From Artemia franciscana (Eukaryota; Arthropoda; Branchiopoda; Anostraca; Artemiidae), in contig NC_088880.1 of assembly GCF_032884065.1 (NCBI RefSeq), forward strand, positions 31,585,298 to 31,649,297: a DNA stretch of 64,000 bases. The letters run 5' to 3'. The translations under genes and the position numbers were made by a program. The notes under the pieces were generated by a model. That model made no database searches, was not told the DNA's origin, and saw only the letters and a list, made by a program, of their open reading frames with translations. Shown piece after piece: positions 33,401 to 44,572 of this stretch (position 1 is the stretch's first letter; every line of letters begins with the position of its first letter).

Positions 33401-34906
33401 TGATGTATTAAGCCGACCACCAAACAACACGCCTCTTCAAACTCGAGCTTTCTCACTCGCGGATAAAGAAGTGGTTTTTTGTTGCAGTGACAGTACAGAC
33501 AGAATCACCGACAATGAATTCAACTTCGCCGAAAGGAAGTTTGGACTTTCTAGGTTTGGAAGTTTTAAAAGATTAGAAAGTACCAGATTGACGACTTAGA
33601 ATTAACACCAATTTTAAGCTTAATGCTTCAGAACGGGACAAATGATTACGCGAAATTTGGATTTAGTAGCACAAAAATGGGGATGCCCTGCAAAGACAGG
33701 AAGATCGGGACGCCGGGATGAGATTTAATGAAGACAGAAATGGCAAAAATAGCCATATTACAGTTAGTCCACAGGACCATGACTCCCTAGGAGAGGCTGC
33801 TAGTCTCCAAGACCAGCCTAATTATATTGATACTTCGGAAAGAAATGAGAATTTGAATGATATGAAAGGAAATGAATCTATATTTATAGATCCACAAATG
33901 AATCCAGGAAAGCTTGATAAGCTACTGGAAAAGTGGAATATTGTGCCATGGCTGCAGAAGGAAGTTGACAGGCTCATTTTGTGGGAGAGGATCTTGTATC
34001 GGATGCCGCCACCGGAAGAAGACAGAAAATCAAATGCGCAAATTTTACAACTAATGATTCCTAGGTGCCTGATTTCTGGTGTTTTACAGCTGTCGCATTC
34101 ACATGTCCTCATGGCCGCCCACCATAACGCGGAAAGAAGCCTAGACAAACTAAGAAATTTCTGCTATTTTGACAAAATGTCGACACTTATGAAAAATGAG
34201 GCTCAGAATTGCCATATTTGCATGCGTAGAAATATTACCCCCAAAGTTGTGCCCGAGCTACAAAAAAATATCTTCACTGAAATAAGCTTTGAAACGTGAT
34301 GTTTGGACACTTTAGGTCCTTTGCCTTTGTCTGGAGGCAACAAATATGTCGTTGTCTGCGTAGATGTCTGTACTTCCTTAGTTGTCTTAGAACCCGTACC
34401 TAATGTTACTTCAGAGACTATTGTAAATTTTTACTGCGTCGCGTTATTTCTTTTTTGGAATGTTTCGTTTTCTATTGACAGATTGTCACGCGGCTTTCCG
34501 CTTAAGTCTTTTCAAACGACTTATGAGTTCTTTGAAGGTGAAAAAACTCTTCACCAGCCATCGGGGTCCTTCCACGAATGGAACAGCAGAGAACAAGGTC
34601 AAACTTCTTAACCCCTCCTCTGGATACGGCCTTGGCTAATGGTGTTTGACGTGCTTAAATAGGATCGATGTTATTGTTTTGCTATTAAATGCCATTATTA
34701 TAGGTTCTGCACAAGGTGGAAATTGCTTTTTCTAATTTCAATAATCACATTGTAAGACTGAGGGGTAGGAGCACTTGATGCTAAAATAAAAATCAATAAA
34801 AAAAAGTATTTTTAAAATCTCTAACTGCTGATGAAGCTAACTTCAGTTTAGGTCAGAACAATTTTGGTGTGGGATGCGTTCTTTTATATAGGTATCATTG
34901 TATGGA
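30467..34906 (+). mobile_element. LTR-retrotransposon fossil, Ty3/gypsy-like, broken
   Basis: Recognisable parts in order are a leader region (30467-31700) that may hold a degraded 5' LTR and primer region, a gag-like start (31718-32023), and a gap filled by unrelated repeat (about 32040-32960). Then come the tail of an RNase H domain ending in NPVDVLSRPP, and an integrase zinc-binding region with the start of the integrase core (33718-34611; CHICM, DTLGPLPLSGG, VVVCVDVCT). Most of the pol centre is absent. No matching 3' LTR was recognised. It is old and clearly inactive, with multiple breaks. It lies between two copies of one LINE family. Ty3/gypsy is favoured over BEL/Pao by the integrase style, with moderate confidence. 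Confidence 0.6.
32962..33402 (+). repeat. 147 bp unit repeated three times inside the LTR fossil
   Basis: Units start at 32962, 33109 and 33256, a period of exactly 147 bp (49 codons), and are almost identical. The unit encodes part of the RNase H region. The near-identity means this amplification is much younger than the decay of the element around it. Confidence 0.9.
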
Positions 34907-36330
34907 TATTTGAACAGACAAGAGGTGTTAAACAAGGAAGTCACCTCGGCTATTCGGAATATTCGTACACGACATTATAGAACTCTTGGAGAAACGATGG
35001 GCCCCAATCGTTAAGGTCGCCAACAAAACGATTTCGGCTCTGCTGTTCGCCGACAACATGGAAATAGTAGCGAAAACAGCTCGTGAACTACAAATTTTAA
35101 TTGACCTGATGGCAGAATACCTTGAATCGAAGAAACTACGTCTAAACCTCGGGAAGACGGAGATAATGATCTTCAATAAAGGAGGAAGAAGGAATTCAGT
35201 CGAGAACGAGAGATTTCGGTTCGAAGGACAAGAAAATAAGGTAGTGGAAAAGGCGAAATATCTGGGATTTATCCTGAAACCTAACTGCAGTTGAAAGGAA
35301 CATGTGAGCGAAATGTCAAAGCGAAGGAAAGCAGCAGTGGGTGCAGTATTACGTAATGACCTAGTGAAAAAGTCGAAGTCATTAAAAATGTTTAAGCAAA
35401 TATTCGATTCGAAAATTAAACCGGCAATCCATTATGGAGCTGAGCTATGGGGCCTGGAGGCCGCGGAGAATCTAGAATCGGCCCAGTTTAGAAACTACAA
35501 AAGACTTTTCGTGCTGCACCAGACAACACATAAGCAGCTAATCAAATGAGACTTCGGCAACTTCTCACTGAAATTGCACCGGCTTTATAAAGTATTTAAG
35601 TTTTGACTGATATTAACCCAACTTCCTGAGGACCGATTGGCTAAACAAGCTTATAATGATTTGATTCGAATTAATAGGAAAACTACTTGGACTCAACAAA
35701 TCAAGAAATCTCTTGACAAACTAGGCTTCTCTTATTTGTGGATGGTAGGAAAGGGACCCGGAAACACACAATGCCTTCCAGAAATTATACAGAGATTGAA
35801 AGTCCAAGAGATACAAGAGTGGGGTAAGCGGTGTTGTTTAGTACGTTCGTCGGAAACACTGAAGGAATATAGTAAAATAAAAGAAGTTTTTGGGGAAGAA
35901 TATTATTTTCAGGTAAATTTACCTTTTAGATATTTAAAATCATGGATCCATTTGAGGAAAAATTGCCTTCCAGTACATAGGGGACAGAAAAAAAATAAGG
36001 GTGCAAATGGTAAGTGTGGGTATTGCAGAAAAGAGAATAATGATTTGGCCCATTTCCTCATGGAGTGCCAGGAGCTTGAAAGTCTTAGGGATGAAATTTG
36101 GGGGGTCCATCGGTTGGTGCTGCTTTCTGATATCCTGAGGTCTCCAATCCCTGGAACCATATGCAAAATGGCACGGTATGTGGAAAAGGCGGGAGAGGCT
36201 CAGTCGAGCCCGAGTGAATGAAATAAGTATTGTTTTATATTGAGTGTGTGTTCTGTGCAGTGTTGTATTATTAAATCATGTTGTGCATGGCCGTAGGGCT
36301 CAAGTAAACTTTCTTTCTTTCTTTCTTTCC
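34907..36330 (+). mobile_element. Non-LTR retrotransposon (LINE), copy 2, 5'-truncated
   Basis: Starts inside the RT domain at 'GATATTTGAACAGACAAGAG' and runs to a (TTTC)n tail at 36305-36329. It overlaps copy 1 from about 29715 to 30466 with high identity. Frames: SALLFADNMEIVAKTA (34986-35294), MSEMSKRRKAAVGAVL (35304-35549) and a C-terminal domain (35637-36221) with CGYCRKENNDLAHFLMEC, a C-x2-C-x8-H-x4-C knuckle typical of several LINE clades. Two or three stops or frameshifts interrupt it, for example the TGA after LKPNCS. The 5' truncation and simple-repeat tail are usual for LINE insertions. Confidence 0.75.
35637..36221 (+). CDS. LINE copy 2: C-terminal domain
   Basis: 194 codons: a tryptophan/lysine-rich segment (SLDKLGFSYLWMVGKGPG, FRYLKSWIHLRKNCLPVHRG), then the zinc-knuckle-like CGYCRKENNDLAHFLMEC, ending shortly before the (TTTC)n tail. 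The ATG at its start is internal to the polyprotein. Copy 1 lacks this part. Confidence 0.65.
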   Translation: MAKQAYNDLIRINRKTTWTQQIKKSLDKLGFSYLWMVGKGPGNTQCLPEIIQRLKVQEIQEWGKRCCLVRSSETLKEYSKIKEVFGEEYYFQVNLPFRYLKSWIHLRKNCLPVHRGQKKNKGANGKCGYCRKENNDLAHFLMECQELESLRDEIWGVHRLVLLSDILRSPIPGTICKMARYVEKAGEAQSSPSE

Positions 36331-38737
36331 ATTGCATAAACCACACTCTCAAACATATTCCAAGACAAGAGCAAATGTAATTTGTGCCTGGTTTTCTTCC
36401 AGTAAAAAAAAATCAAGATCAGGCTGCATCCAGGGGGATCGAAGGGTTTGACTCCCTCCCCTGAAATGTTTTTCCCACTCGTAAAAACGTAAAAAAGCAT
36501 ATTTTTTTTTTGATGTGTTTCTTTCAGCTTTCGTGTATCCATCCCCAAGAAAAAACCCTCTCCCCCCGAAAAAAAAATTATGGACAAGATGTAATTTTAA
36601 GGTCGCCACAGAAGTTATAGCCACTGATTTCCTCCGAACTCAAAACTCACTCCTCTGTTCACGATTCTAAACACAACATTGTTCAAGATAAGAATATATG
36701 CCTAAAATGTTCGAAACTTCGTATATAGTGTTAAAGTTAATTGTTCTTCTTTTCTCTATCTCTTACAGGTTTTAGAACATTAAAGTTAAGTTTTAATTAA
36801 CACTTGGATTAAAATTAACTAATAAAGAACCTGTCCTTCAACTTCGCAAAACTTGACGCCAAATATTGTAAATTTGAATAACCAACTTGATTGGGGTTAT
36901 TTAAAAGGTATTACGTCACACATCTACTGTTCAATCAGTTAATAGTATCTTCAATCAGTTTTTTCCATCAACTGTGTTATATTTTAACATGTTCCGAAGA
37001 TGAACAGAGGTTTGTGTTTTGTTTTTTCTCTAAAAGGGGGTATAATATCTTTTCTCCAAAAAAGAAATTGTTAGTACTTTCTGATATAAAGATTGTTTCT
37101 AATAAAAGCAAATCTTATACCGAAGCTTTTTTCACAATATTTAAATTCGAAAATATAACTGTTCATTGATAACAATCAAAATTCAAAAAAAATTAAACAA
37201 CTATTTCAGTATGATCCTATTTTTGAGTTGATTACATGTTGTTTTTTGTTTTGTTTTTTAATTACACAATAGCTGCTTTCCTGAAAAGATAAAATTGTTT
37301 GAATCTGGAGCAGTTGATATCAAAATTGTTTTTTCTTATCTCCAAGTTAGAAAAAAGAAAATCGCCAACAACAATATAAATTACCATTTGGCTGCTAGAG
37401 CTCTAAGAAATTACAAAGATTGAAACTTGACTCAATATTTTAAGAGGCAAGCACAGGGCTGGCTTAATTATAACCTAAAACCTGACTGAGTTTCTTAGAA
37501 ATGATTGTGAAATTTAGCTCTATGTAGCTGAAAATCACTAGAATCCCACAAAATTCCAAAAATTAAATTTAACTTACATTTTGTTAGAGCTAAAACAGTC
37601 ATAAGGGTGTCATAAATGCAACTGAGCTGTTTAGAACGGTGTTGCAGTATTTACGCCGCTAGAAATCCGAAGCTCCCTGGGTCACGTGATTTAAATTCGA
37701 ATTGCTTACGTGGCGCTATAAAAAGTTTTATGGCGTTTTTCGGGGTCTTTCTAGTGTCAGTTTTTATTGTCAAGTTTTCTTGGCCGGTATTCTAAGCTAG
37801 TTGAATAAATTATAATATTGATCTCCTTGATTGTCTTAGCATATTGGCTTATAAAGAAGAGTAGGTTTATAATCTCCTTTTTTTTCATTTAATTGGGGAG
37901 CCCTGATATACGGATGAAAGAATTTGTATTAAATACATGTTTCTACATCAAAAACCAAACACATCTTTGAAAATGAGTTTGAAAGCTAGAATGATCCCTT
38001 TTGTGGACTTATTCATTAGCCAAATTTGAAAAAACATTGAGGCATAACGAAAGATTGTTTCATTCTTGTATTCAGATATTTTAATGGCTATCATCCCCAA
38101 TATTAAATATTCAACAAGGCTATTAACCTTTACCTTTCTATACTGTATGTTGAGCCAAAATTGAGTCCTGTAAAGGTGTTTTCAAGTTCCTATATCCCCC
38201 CCCCAGCAGAAAACTATCTTGCTTAAACTTGGAAAACGGCTGCAGTACGCCACTAAGGCTATGCAATACAGCCAAGTCAGTATTTACGAAGAGAGAGGGA
38301 GGGTTAGATCAGGCCTAGCTCCTCAAATATCGAGGTTCATGAGGTTCTTTGCCTATTTTTAGTAATTTTGTCTGCACAAGCAAATCTTTTTTAGGTTTCG
38401 TCAAATTCAAGTTTTCTAATCTCTCCATACTCCACATTAGTAGTGACTGTCCTTTAGATTCAAACGGGCCAATAGCCGCTACTCTTTTCTTCACCGTTAT
38501 TCATGAAAACGTTTAATGGCGATTTCCTCGAAACGCAGGCATTAGTGATTTTCTTTGAGACGCAGGTCCTTGTCCCGTAATTAAGGACCGTTTATCTAGG
38601 TTGAGGATGATACAACCTCGCTTGACCTGTTAAATTTAGTGAGAATGATGTAATGTCGCGTGACTTGGTGTTTGGGAGCTCATGGGACACTAGTCAAGTG
38701 GGGAATCCCCGATTTTAACTGAGGAATGCACATCTTT
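36331..38737. other. No gene recognised
   Basis: About 2.4 kb without convincing coding sequence. Overlapping minus-strand frames at 36300-36624 are low-complexity and look repeat-derived. A TATAAAAAG at 37717 and a TCAGT at 37757 lie too far apart for a standard core promoter and no gene follows. Confidence 0.4.
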
Positions 38738-40045
38738 GGGATACTACGTAAAACTTTAAGAAATGTTTTATCTTTTTTTTTTACTTTAAGGGCTCTTTTG
38801 GCTATCAAGACGATTTTTGGCGCTCATTAAAAAGTAAAGATTGTTTTTGAATAAACGATTCTTGTATCAACAGCTTTACGGGCTTTGAGAGACTTTGCTA
38901 CCTGATTCCCTGTGCTATTCTTTAATTGGTGCTCATAAAAAAACGAAGATTTATTGTTCTATCCCACATCTTTGGAATACTACGTAACACTATAAGAGAT
39001 GTTTTATCTTTTTTTTACTTTAAAGGCTCTTTTGGCTATCAAGGCGATTTTTTTCTTACAGCCATTTTTCCCTGATGGGTTTTTTTTCTTCTAGATATCT
39101 TTTCTTCAATATTATTTTTGTTTTGGGATATTTTTTCATGAAGATCTCTTTTTCATCAAAATTTAATTTTGAACTCGATAACTAGAATTAGGCTTAGGGG
39201 GATATTTTTGTTCTATAATTGACATACAAGTAAATGATGCACCATAGTATTTTCCTCCCGCTTCGAGAGCTACCGCAGTTTGAGACGTTGATTTGCATAT
39301 TTTCTTTATTTTTTGGGCATCAACGTCTTTGCATGGCGCTCATTAAAAAGTTAAGATTGTTTTTAAATAAACGATTCTTGTATCAAGAGCTTTACGGGGT
39401 TTGAGAGACTTTGCTACCTGATTCCCTGTGCTATTCTTTAATTAGTGCTCATAAAAAACGAAGATTTATTGTTAAATAAATAATTCTGATATCTTTTAAA
39501 AGAGCTTAACGGGGTTTGATAGACTCTTTTGCGTGATTTCCTTTGGTTTTTTTTCACTTGGTTCTCATTAAAAGACTAAGATTTTTTGTTATATAAATAA
39601 TTTTTGTATCTTTGAGAAAAACTTGACGGGGTTTTAGAGACTCTGTTGCGTGATTCTACGTGGTTTGTTCTTTAATTCGTTCTCATTATTTGTTATATAA
39701 ATAATTTTTGTATCTTTGAGAAAAACTTGACGGGGTTTTAGAGACTCTGTTGCGTGATTCTACGTGGTTTGTTCTTTAATTGGTTCTCATTAAAAAGTGA
39801 AGATGTTTTGTTAAATAATTAGTTCTTCTATCTTTTTAAAAGAGCTTTACGGGGTAGGAGAGACTTTCTTACCTAATTCTATGTGGTTATTTTTTTACTC
39901 GGTGCTCATGAAAATACGAGGATTTCTTGTTGAGTGAATGATTCTTGTACCTTCTAAAAGAGCTTTACGGAGTTTAAAAGACTCTGTTGCCTGCTTCCGT
40001 GTCGGTCGTTCTTTACTTAGTGTTTATTGAAAAAAACAAAGATTT
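38738..40045. repeat. Tandem repeat of about 112 bp units plus larger duplications
   Basis: The landmark 'GAGCTTTACGGGGTTTGAGAG' and variants recur near 39391, 39507, 39620, 39728, 39848 and 39960 (spacing 106-119 bp). An earlier copy at 38871 lies in a roughly 140 bp block repeated at 39340 ('GGCGCTCATTAAAAAG' to 'GAAGATTTATTGTT'). Another block, 38738-38830, is repeated at 38968-39050 ('CACATCTTTGG' and 'TCTTTTGGCTATCAAG'). No coding potential. Confidence 0.75.
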
Positions 40046-40132
40046 TTTATTCAAAAGAAGACAAGAAGAAGACAAGTCTACTACAACACCAACGTCAAAA
40101 TATATATGTTATCTATGGGCTAAAACTGAAAC

Positions 40133-40309
40133 ATGTGTGAAAATAATATCGTAATCGACGATGAAACCGCAAGTAGAATAAAAAGAGCATTGACAGACAA
40201 TATCTTCAGAGACTCTAAAGATGAATTGATGAATACAAAGCACAGGCAAAAGCCAAGCAGAGCCATTGGTCGCTTACCAATATTTATTGTCAGTGAACCC
40301 AATTGTTAA
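40133..40309 (+). CDS. Hypothetical 58-residue open frame
   Basis: ATG at 40133 and TAA at 40307-40309. It reads MCENNIVIDDETASRIKRAL, continues with a charged segment (DNIFRDSKDELMNTKHRQKP) and ends LPIFIVSEPNC. The composition looks more protein-like than neighbouring AT-rich frames, and an AATAAA lies about 120 bp downstream (near 40430). No family is recognised. It could be the last exon of an unseen gene, a repeat-derived fragment or chance. Confidence 0.25.
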   Translation: MCENNIVIDDETASRIKRALTDNIFRDSKDELMNTKHRQKPSRAIGRLPIFIVSEPNC

Positions 40310-40639
40310 ACGTTGTGTATGACCTCGAATGGAATAAGTACCATGTCAAAAGAGAAAATAATGAAGTACTTTATGAAATTAATTTAAAGCACTTATGTTT
40401 TATGATGGTATTCTACATGTTATTATTTCAATAAAACATTTTATCGCATTATTTTGTTATGTTTCTATTATTTTTAGAGTAAGCTAACAATTACAACGTT
40501 TAGAATCTTTAATCAAACGTCGAAGATACAAGAAAAGGAATTTCCAGAGACAAAGTTATTACTACCAGGCTAATAGGGGATCTCACATAGTCTGAGATAG
40601 ATAATCATGGGTTATTACTGAGGTCTGAGAGAGATGGGC

Positions 40640-42535
40640 AAAATTGTTTCCAAAGTCCACACGCATAGACAGGCAAACTGACGGTCAGGCCTATGGACAC
40701 AGAAAAAGAGAGATGAAAACATACACAAACAAACAAAGTCAGAAAACAGGCACCCAGAGACAGGCAAACAGATGCTGAGACACAAAGGTACAGAGAGAGA
40801 GAGAGAGATACAAAAACAAAGAAACACACAGAGGCACACAAAATAAGAAATAAGGACAAATGGAGACAGGCAAAAACACACAAAAATAGATACAAAGGCA
40901 TGCAAATAGACGCAGAGACATTCAAAGGGACACCAAAACACACAGACACAGAGACGGGCAAACACATAAAATCAAACACACAGGCGCACAGACATAGGCA
41001 TACAGACACTCCGACAAACAGGGACAGAGAGGGCAAAGAACTTATACAAAAAAACAATGTCAGACACACTGGCATACGAACACAAGAAACCAGACGGTAA
41101 GACCAATGGGCAAAAAGACATAGAGAGAGATAAAAACACAAACAAATGCAAAAAGTCAGACAAACAGGCACACAGAAAAAGGCGAAAAGACTCATAGAAA
41201 AAAAAGGCATAGAGAAAGAGAGAAAAAAAAACACACAGACATAGGCAAACGAAATCAGACACAAAGACACACGGAGACAGGTGAACCGAAACTCAGACAC
41301 GCAGGCTCAGAGAGAGACAAAAACAAAGAGAGTCTGGCAAAACGGTAAACAGATTTTGAGACATGCAAACAGACACAATGAAACACAGGCAGAGAATGAC
41401 AAAACCCACAAAATCAGACACACAGGCACACAGAGACATGCAGACAGATGCTTTCAACACAAAGGAACAGAGAGAAAAAAATACGAACACACCAGTTAAA
41501 CACGCAGGAATGAAAACAGACACAGATAGATGTAAACAGAAGCTCAGGCACACAGGCAGGGAGAAATACAAAAAAACACTTAAACAAACAAAGTCAGACA
41601 TAGAAGCAAAGAGAAATGGGAAAACAAACGCTCAGACACACATTCACAAAGAGACAAAGACACTAACAATCACAGAATGTCAGACACGCATGCATACAAA
41701 CAAACGCATAGACAAGTAAAAAGACGCTCACCATACAGGCACAAAGAGAGACAAAAAGACCCTTAAACACACAAAGTCAGACACGGGCAAACAGAGACAA
41801 GCAAACAGACGATCTTACTCACGAGCAGAGAGAAACTAAAACAAACACGCACAGACACAGTCCACACACAGAAGCAGTCATACAGACGATCCAGCCCAAG
41901 GACACATAGAAAGAGAAAGAGGGAAAGATAGAGAAATAGAGAGAAGGAGAGAGAAAGAGAGAATAAAAAAGAGAGAGAAAGATAAGTATACACAGGCATT
42001 AAAACGGACGCAAAGACATGCAAACACTCTCGGAGCCACAAACAAAAAGAGAGACAAAAACAAGCAAACACACAAAGTTTGAAACAAAGGCACAAAGAAA
42101 CAATACAAATAGACACTCAGACGCACAGGCAAATAGAGATACAAAAACACACGCAAACATGCAGAGTTATACAAACAGGCATATAGAGCCAGGTAAACAC
42201 CAAGACTCAAAAACACAGAGAGAGACAAAAATGCAATCAAGACCACAAAGTAAAACACAGGCACACAGAGACAGGCAAACAGACGCTAAGACATTGGTAC
42301 AGAGAGACAAAAAAACTCATTAACAAACAAAAGTTAAACACACAGTCTTTCAGACTGTGTGAACAGACGCAGGGGAAAGCAAAAAGACGCCCAGTCACAC
42401 AAGCATAAGGAGAAGCAAAAACACAAACACATATAAATTCAGACATACAGGCATGCAAACAGATGCAGAGACAAGCAAACGCACGATCATACCCACGGGT
42501 ACAGAGAGATATAAAAAATAACGCAAAAATGGCGA
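40640..42535. repeat. Degenerate purine-rich CACAGA/GACAGG tandem array
   Basis: About 1.9 kb of short motifs (ACAGACAC, AGAGAGAC, CAAACAGA) with a loose 80-110 bp periodicity marked by 'AAGTCAGACACACAGGC'-like phrases (for example near 40974, 41069, 41155, 41261 and 41415). The purine bias removes stops, so long frames appear on both strands: Cys/Leu/Phe-rich on minus (231, 128 and 117 codons) and Lys/Thr/His-rich on plus. They overlap each other and have no domain, so none is called a gene. Confidence 0.85.
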
Positions 42536-42544
42536 CAAAAACCA

Positions 42545-43590
42545 CACTGTCTTTCCATTACAAACAAATGACAGTGGAAATCAGTGGAATCAGTTTAAAG
42601 AACGTCTATTGGAGTCAATATATGGATGATGTAATTTCACTTTAGAATTATGGGGAAGCTGAACTTCGGGGCTTATTAGATCACCCTAATACTTATGACC
42701 AAAATTTGCAGTTCACCCTAGAAGTTGAAATTGAAAATAAACTACCGTTTTTAGATGTGTTAATTATTCGTAATACTGATAAACTGGATTTTACTCTGTA
42801 TCGAAAGCCAACGCAAAACAATAGATATCTTCGATCCAAATCCGATTAATCATTTTAATTCAAATCACCCCCCAAAAGTTAAAAGAGCAGTTGTAACTTC
42901 TTTCATTGATCGTGCTCAGAACATTTGCTCCGATTCGTGTATAAATGCCGAAATTTTGTCAATAAGATAATTAACCGTACACTAAAAAGACATTCCCGTA
43001 AAATCAAAGAAGATATTTCACAATTTGAGGCAAGTGATTAGCCCTCAAATTATATCTACCTTGCGTATATCCCAAAAATTACAACAAAATTTAAAAATAT
43101 TTGCACAAAAATAATCTGTATGTAGTTTTTACTAATAATTTTAAAATCATCAATTTCTTAAATTCGGTTAAAGATAAAACCACAGTTACTCGCCAAAGCG
43201 GGGCTTATCAAATACCTTGGGACTGTGGAAGCTACTACGTTGGCAGGACCCTTCAGAATCTAGAAAAACGGCTATACCAGCGTAAAAAAGATACAAACAA
43301 GGCGTTAATTTCAAATAGTTCTAATTATTCCTTTGATTCTGCTTTAGGTTGGCATATATTTATTAGTCCTTCCCCCACGATACTTTCTGAAAAATCTTTG
43401 CTCATCAGTAATGGCTTGGGGATAAAATATGTGGTTTGGGAATCAATCGAAATTAGTCTCAAATTAAATAATAATATTTCTTTGAATAGGGAATTCAGGA
43501 AGTACTCACTAAATTCTATATGCTCAAATTTATTTAAAAATGATCTAACAAAATATTTTACTAAACCAATTTATAATAGTATTTAAACAG
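42545..43590 (+). mobile_element. Penelope-like element, copy 1, broken
   Basis: Carries reverse-transcriptase motifs (YMDDVISL, FLDVLII, FTLYRKPTQNNRY) followed by a GIY-YIG endonuclease region (GAYQIPWDCGSYYVGRT, SALGWHIF). RT joined to GIY-YIG defines Penelope-like elements. The coding sequence is broken in a few places and the 5' half is missing. It starts directly after the purine-rich array. The copy at 63080-64000 is better preserved over the shared part. Confidence 0.75.
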
Positions 43591-43809
43591 TTACAGAAAG
43601 AAATTTGAGGCAGGCTGCCAAAAATGCAAGGCTATTATCGAAAACTTGTATTTAATCATTTTGTTCTGTTTTGTTTGAATGAATTTATCATCTCACTTCA
43701 TTCTAATTATCAGTCCTGGTTGAACTTCGTTGAAGTAAGGATACTAAGGCTGTTTTATAAAGTTTTTAAAAACATTATTAGTTTTAATTTTCACATTTTA
43801 GTGTAAGTT

Positions 43810-43845
<36 letters not shown>

Positions 43846-44520
43846 GGTGGAGCTTATTTTAAAAATTTTTGAAATATTATTTTCTTACCCCCCTAAGTTG
43901 TTCCATATCACCTGAAAAAATTGTAGAAAAAGTTTGAGCCATTTATAATAATGTTTAGGGGTAGCTCAAGTACCTCAAAGATTAAGAAAAAAAGTAAAAA
44001 AGAAGGAAAAAGTAAAAAAGAAGGATTTCGAGCAACTTGTATTTTGCTTAAAAACACATAAACAAAATTGTTTAGTTCCTATTTATGGTTGACCGGATAG
44101 AGTCTGTTTCCTGCTATCGGGATAAGCTCTGCGGTGTTCATTGACAACTTGCAGCAGAACCAGACATAATTTAGCCGGCAATGCAAAATTTCCATCCTTC
44201 AGAGATGAACGTGTTCAGACTTGTTTGCTTTTGACCGGTTGCGCTTACTAGAGTCTCGGACACCAAGACTCAGTCTGGTGTAGTTTTTTGCTCGAGGCGA
44301 TATTGTATCAGTTCTGTTTTGTTATCAGTGTTGTTTTTTTTACAATAATAAGCTTATTGTGTATTAACTTGTCTCAAGACAGTAGATTTCTATAACGTTA
44401 ATGACTACTGAGCGTTGATTGACGAACTTGAATGTAACTGAGCCTATTCTTTTGTTGGAGAAGCAATGAGTTGAACAATTTTTGCTCTTTTTTCTAAAAA
44501 AAATTCACCCTACCTAAGTT
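43591..44520. other. Region upstream of the transposase-like gene
   Basis: Contains a (TA)n run at 43817-43841 and otherwise unremarkable sequence. Promoter and first exon of the gene at 44555 may lie here, since that exon has a splice acceptor. No TIR was recognised. Confidence 0.4.
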
Positions 44521-44572
44521 CATGATTATAAATTCTGTTTTCTGTTTATTTCAGACCCAATTGAGACTGAAA

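Noticed and set aside
37711-37765. TATAAAAAG followed by TCAGT, like an arthropod core promoter
   Set aside because: Spacing is about 42 bp instead of about 30 and no coding exon follows.
40605-42545. Long Cys/Leu/Phe-rich minus-strand frames and Lys/Thr-rich plus-strand frames, resembling membrane proteins
   Set aside because: They overlap on both strands and arise from a purine-rich degenerate repeat that lacks stop codons. No start context, domain or splice signal supports them.
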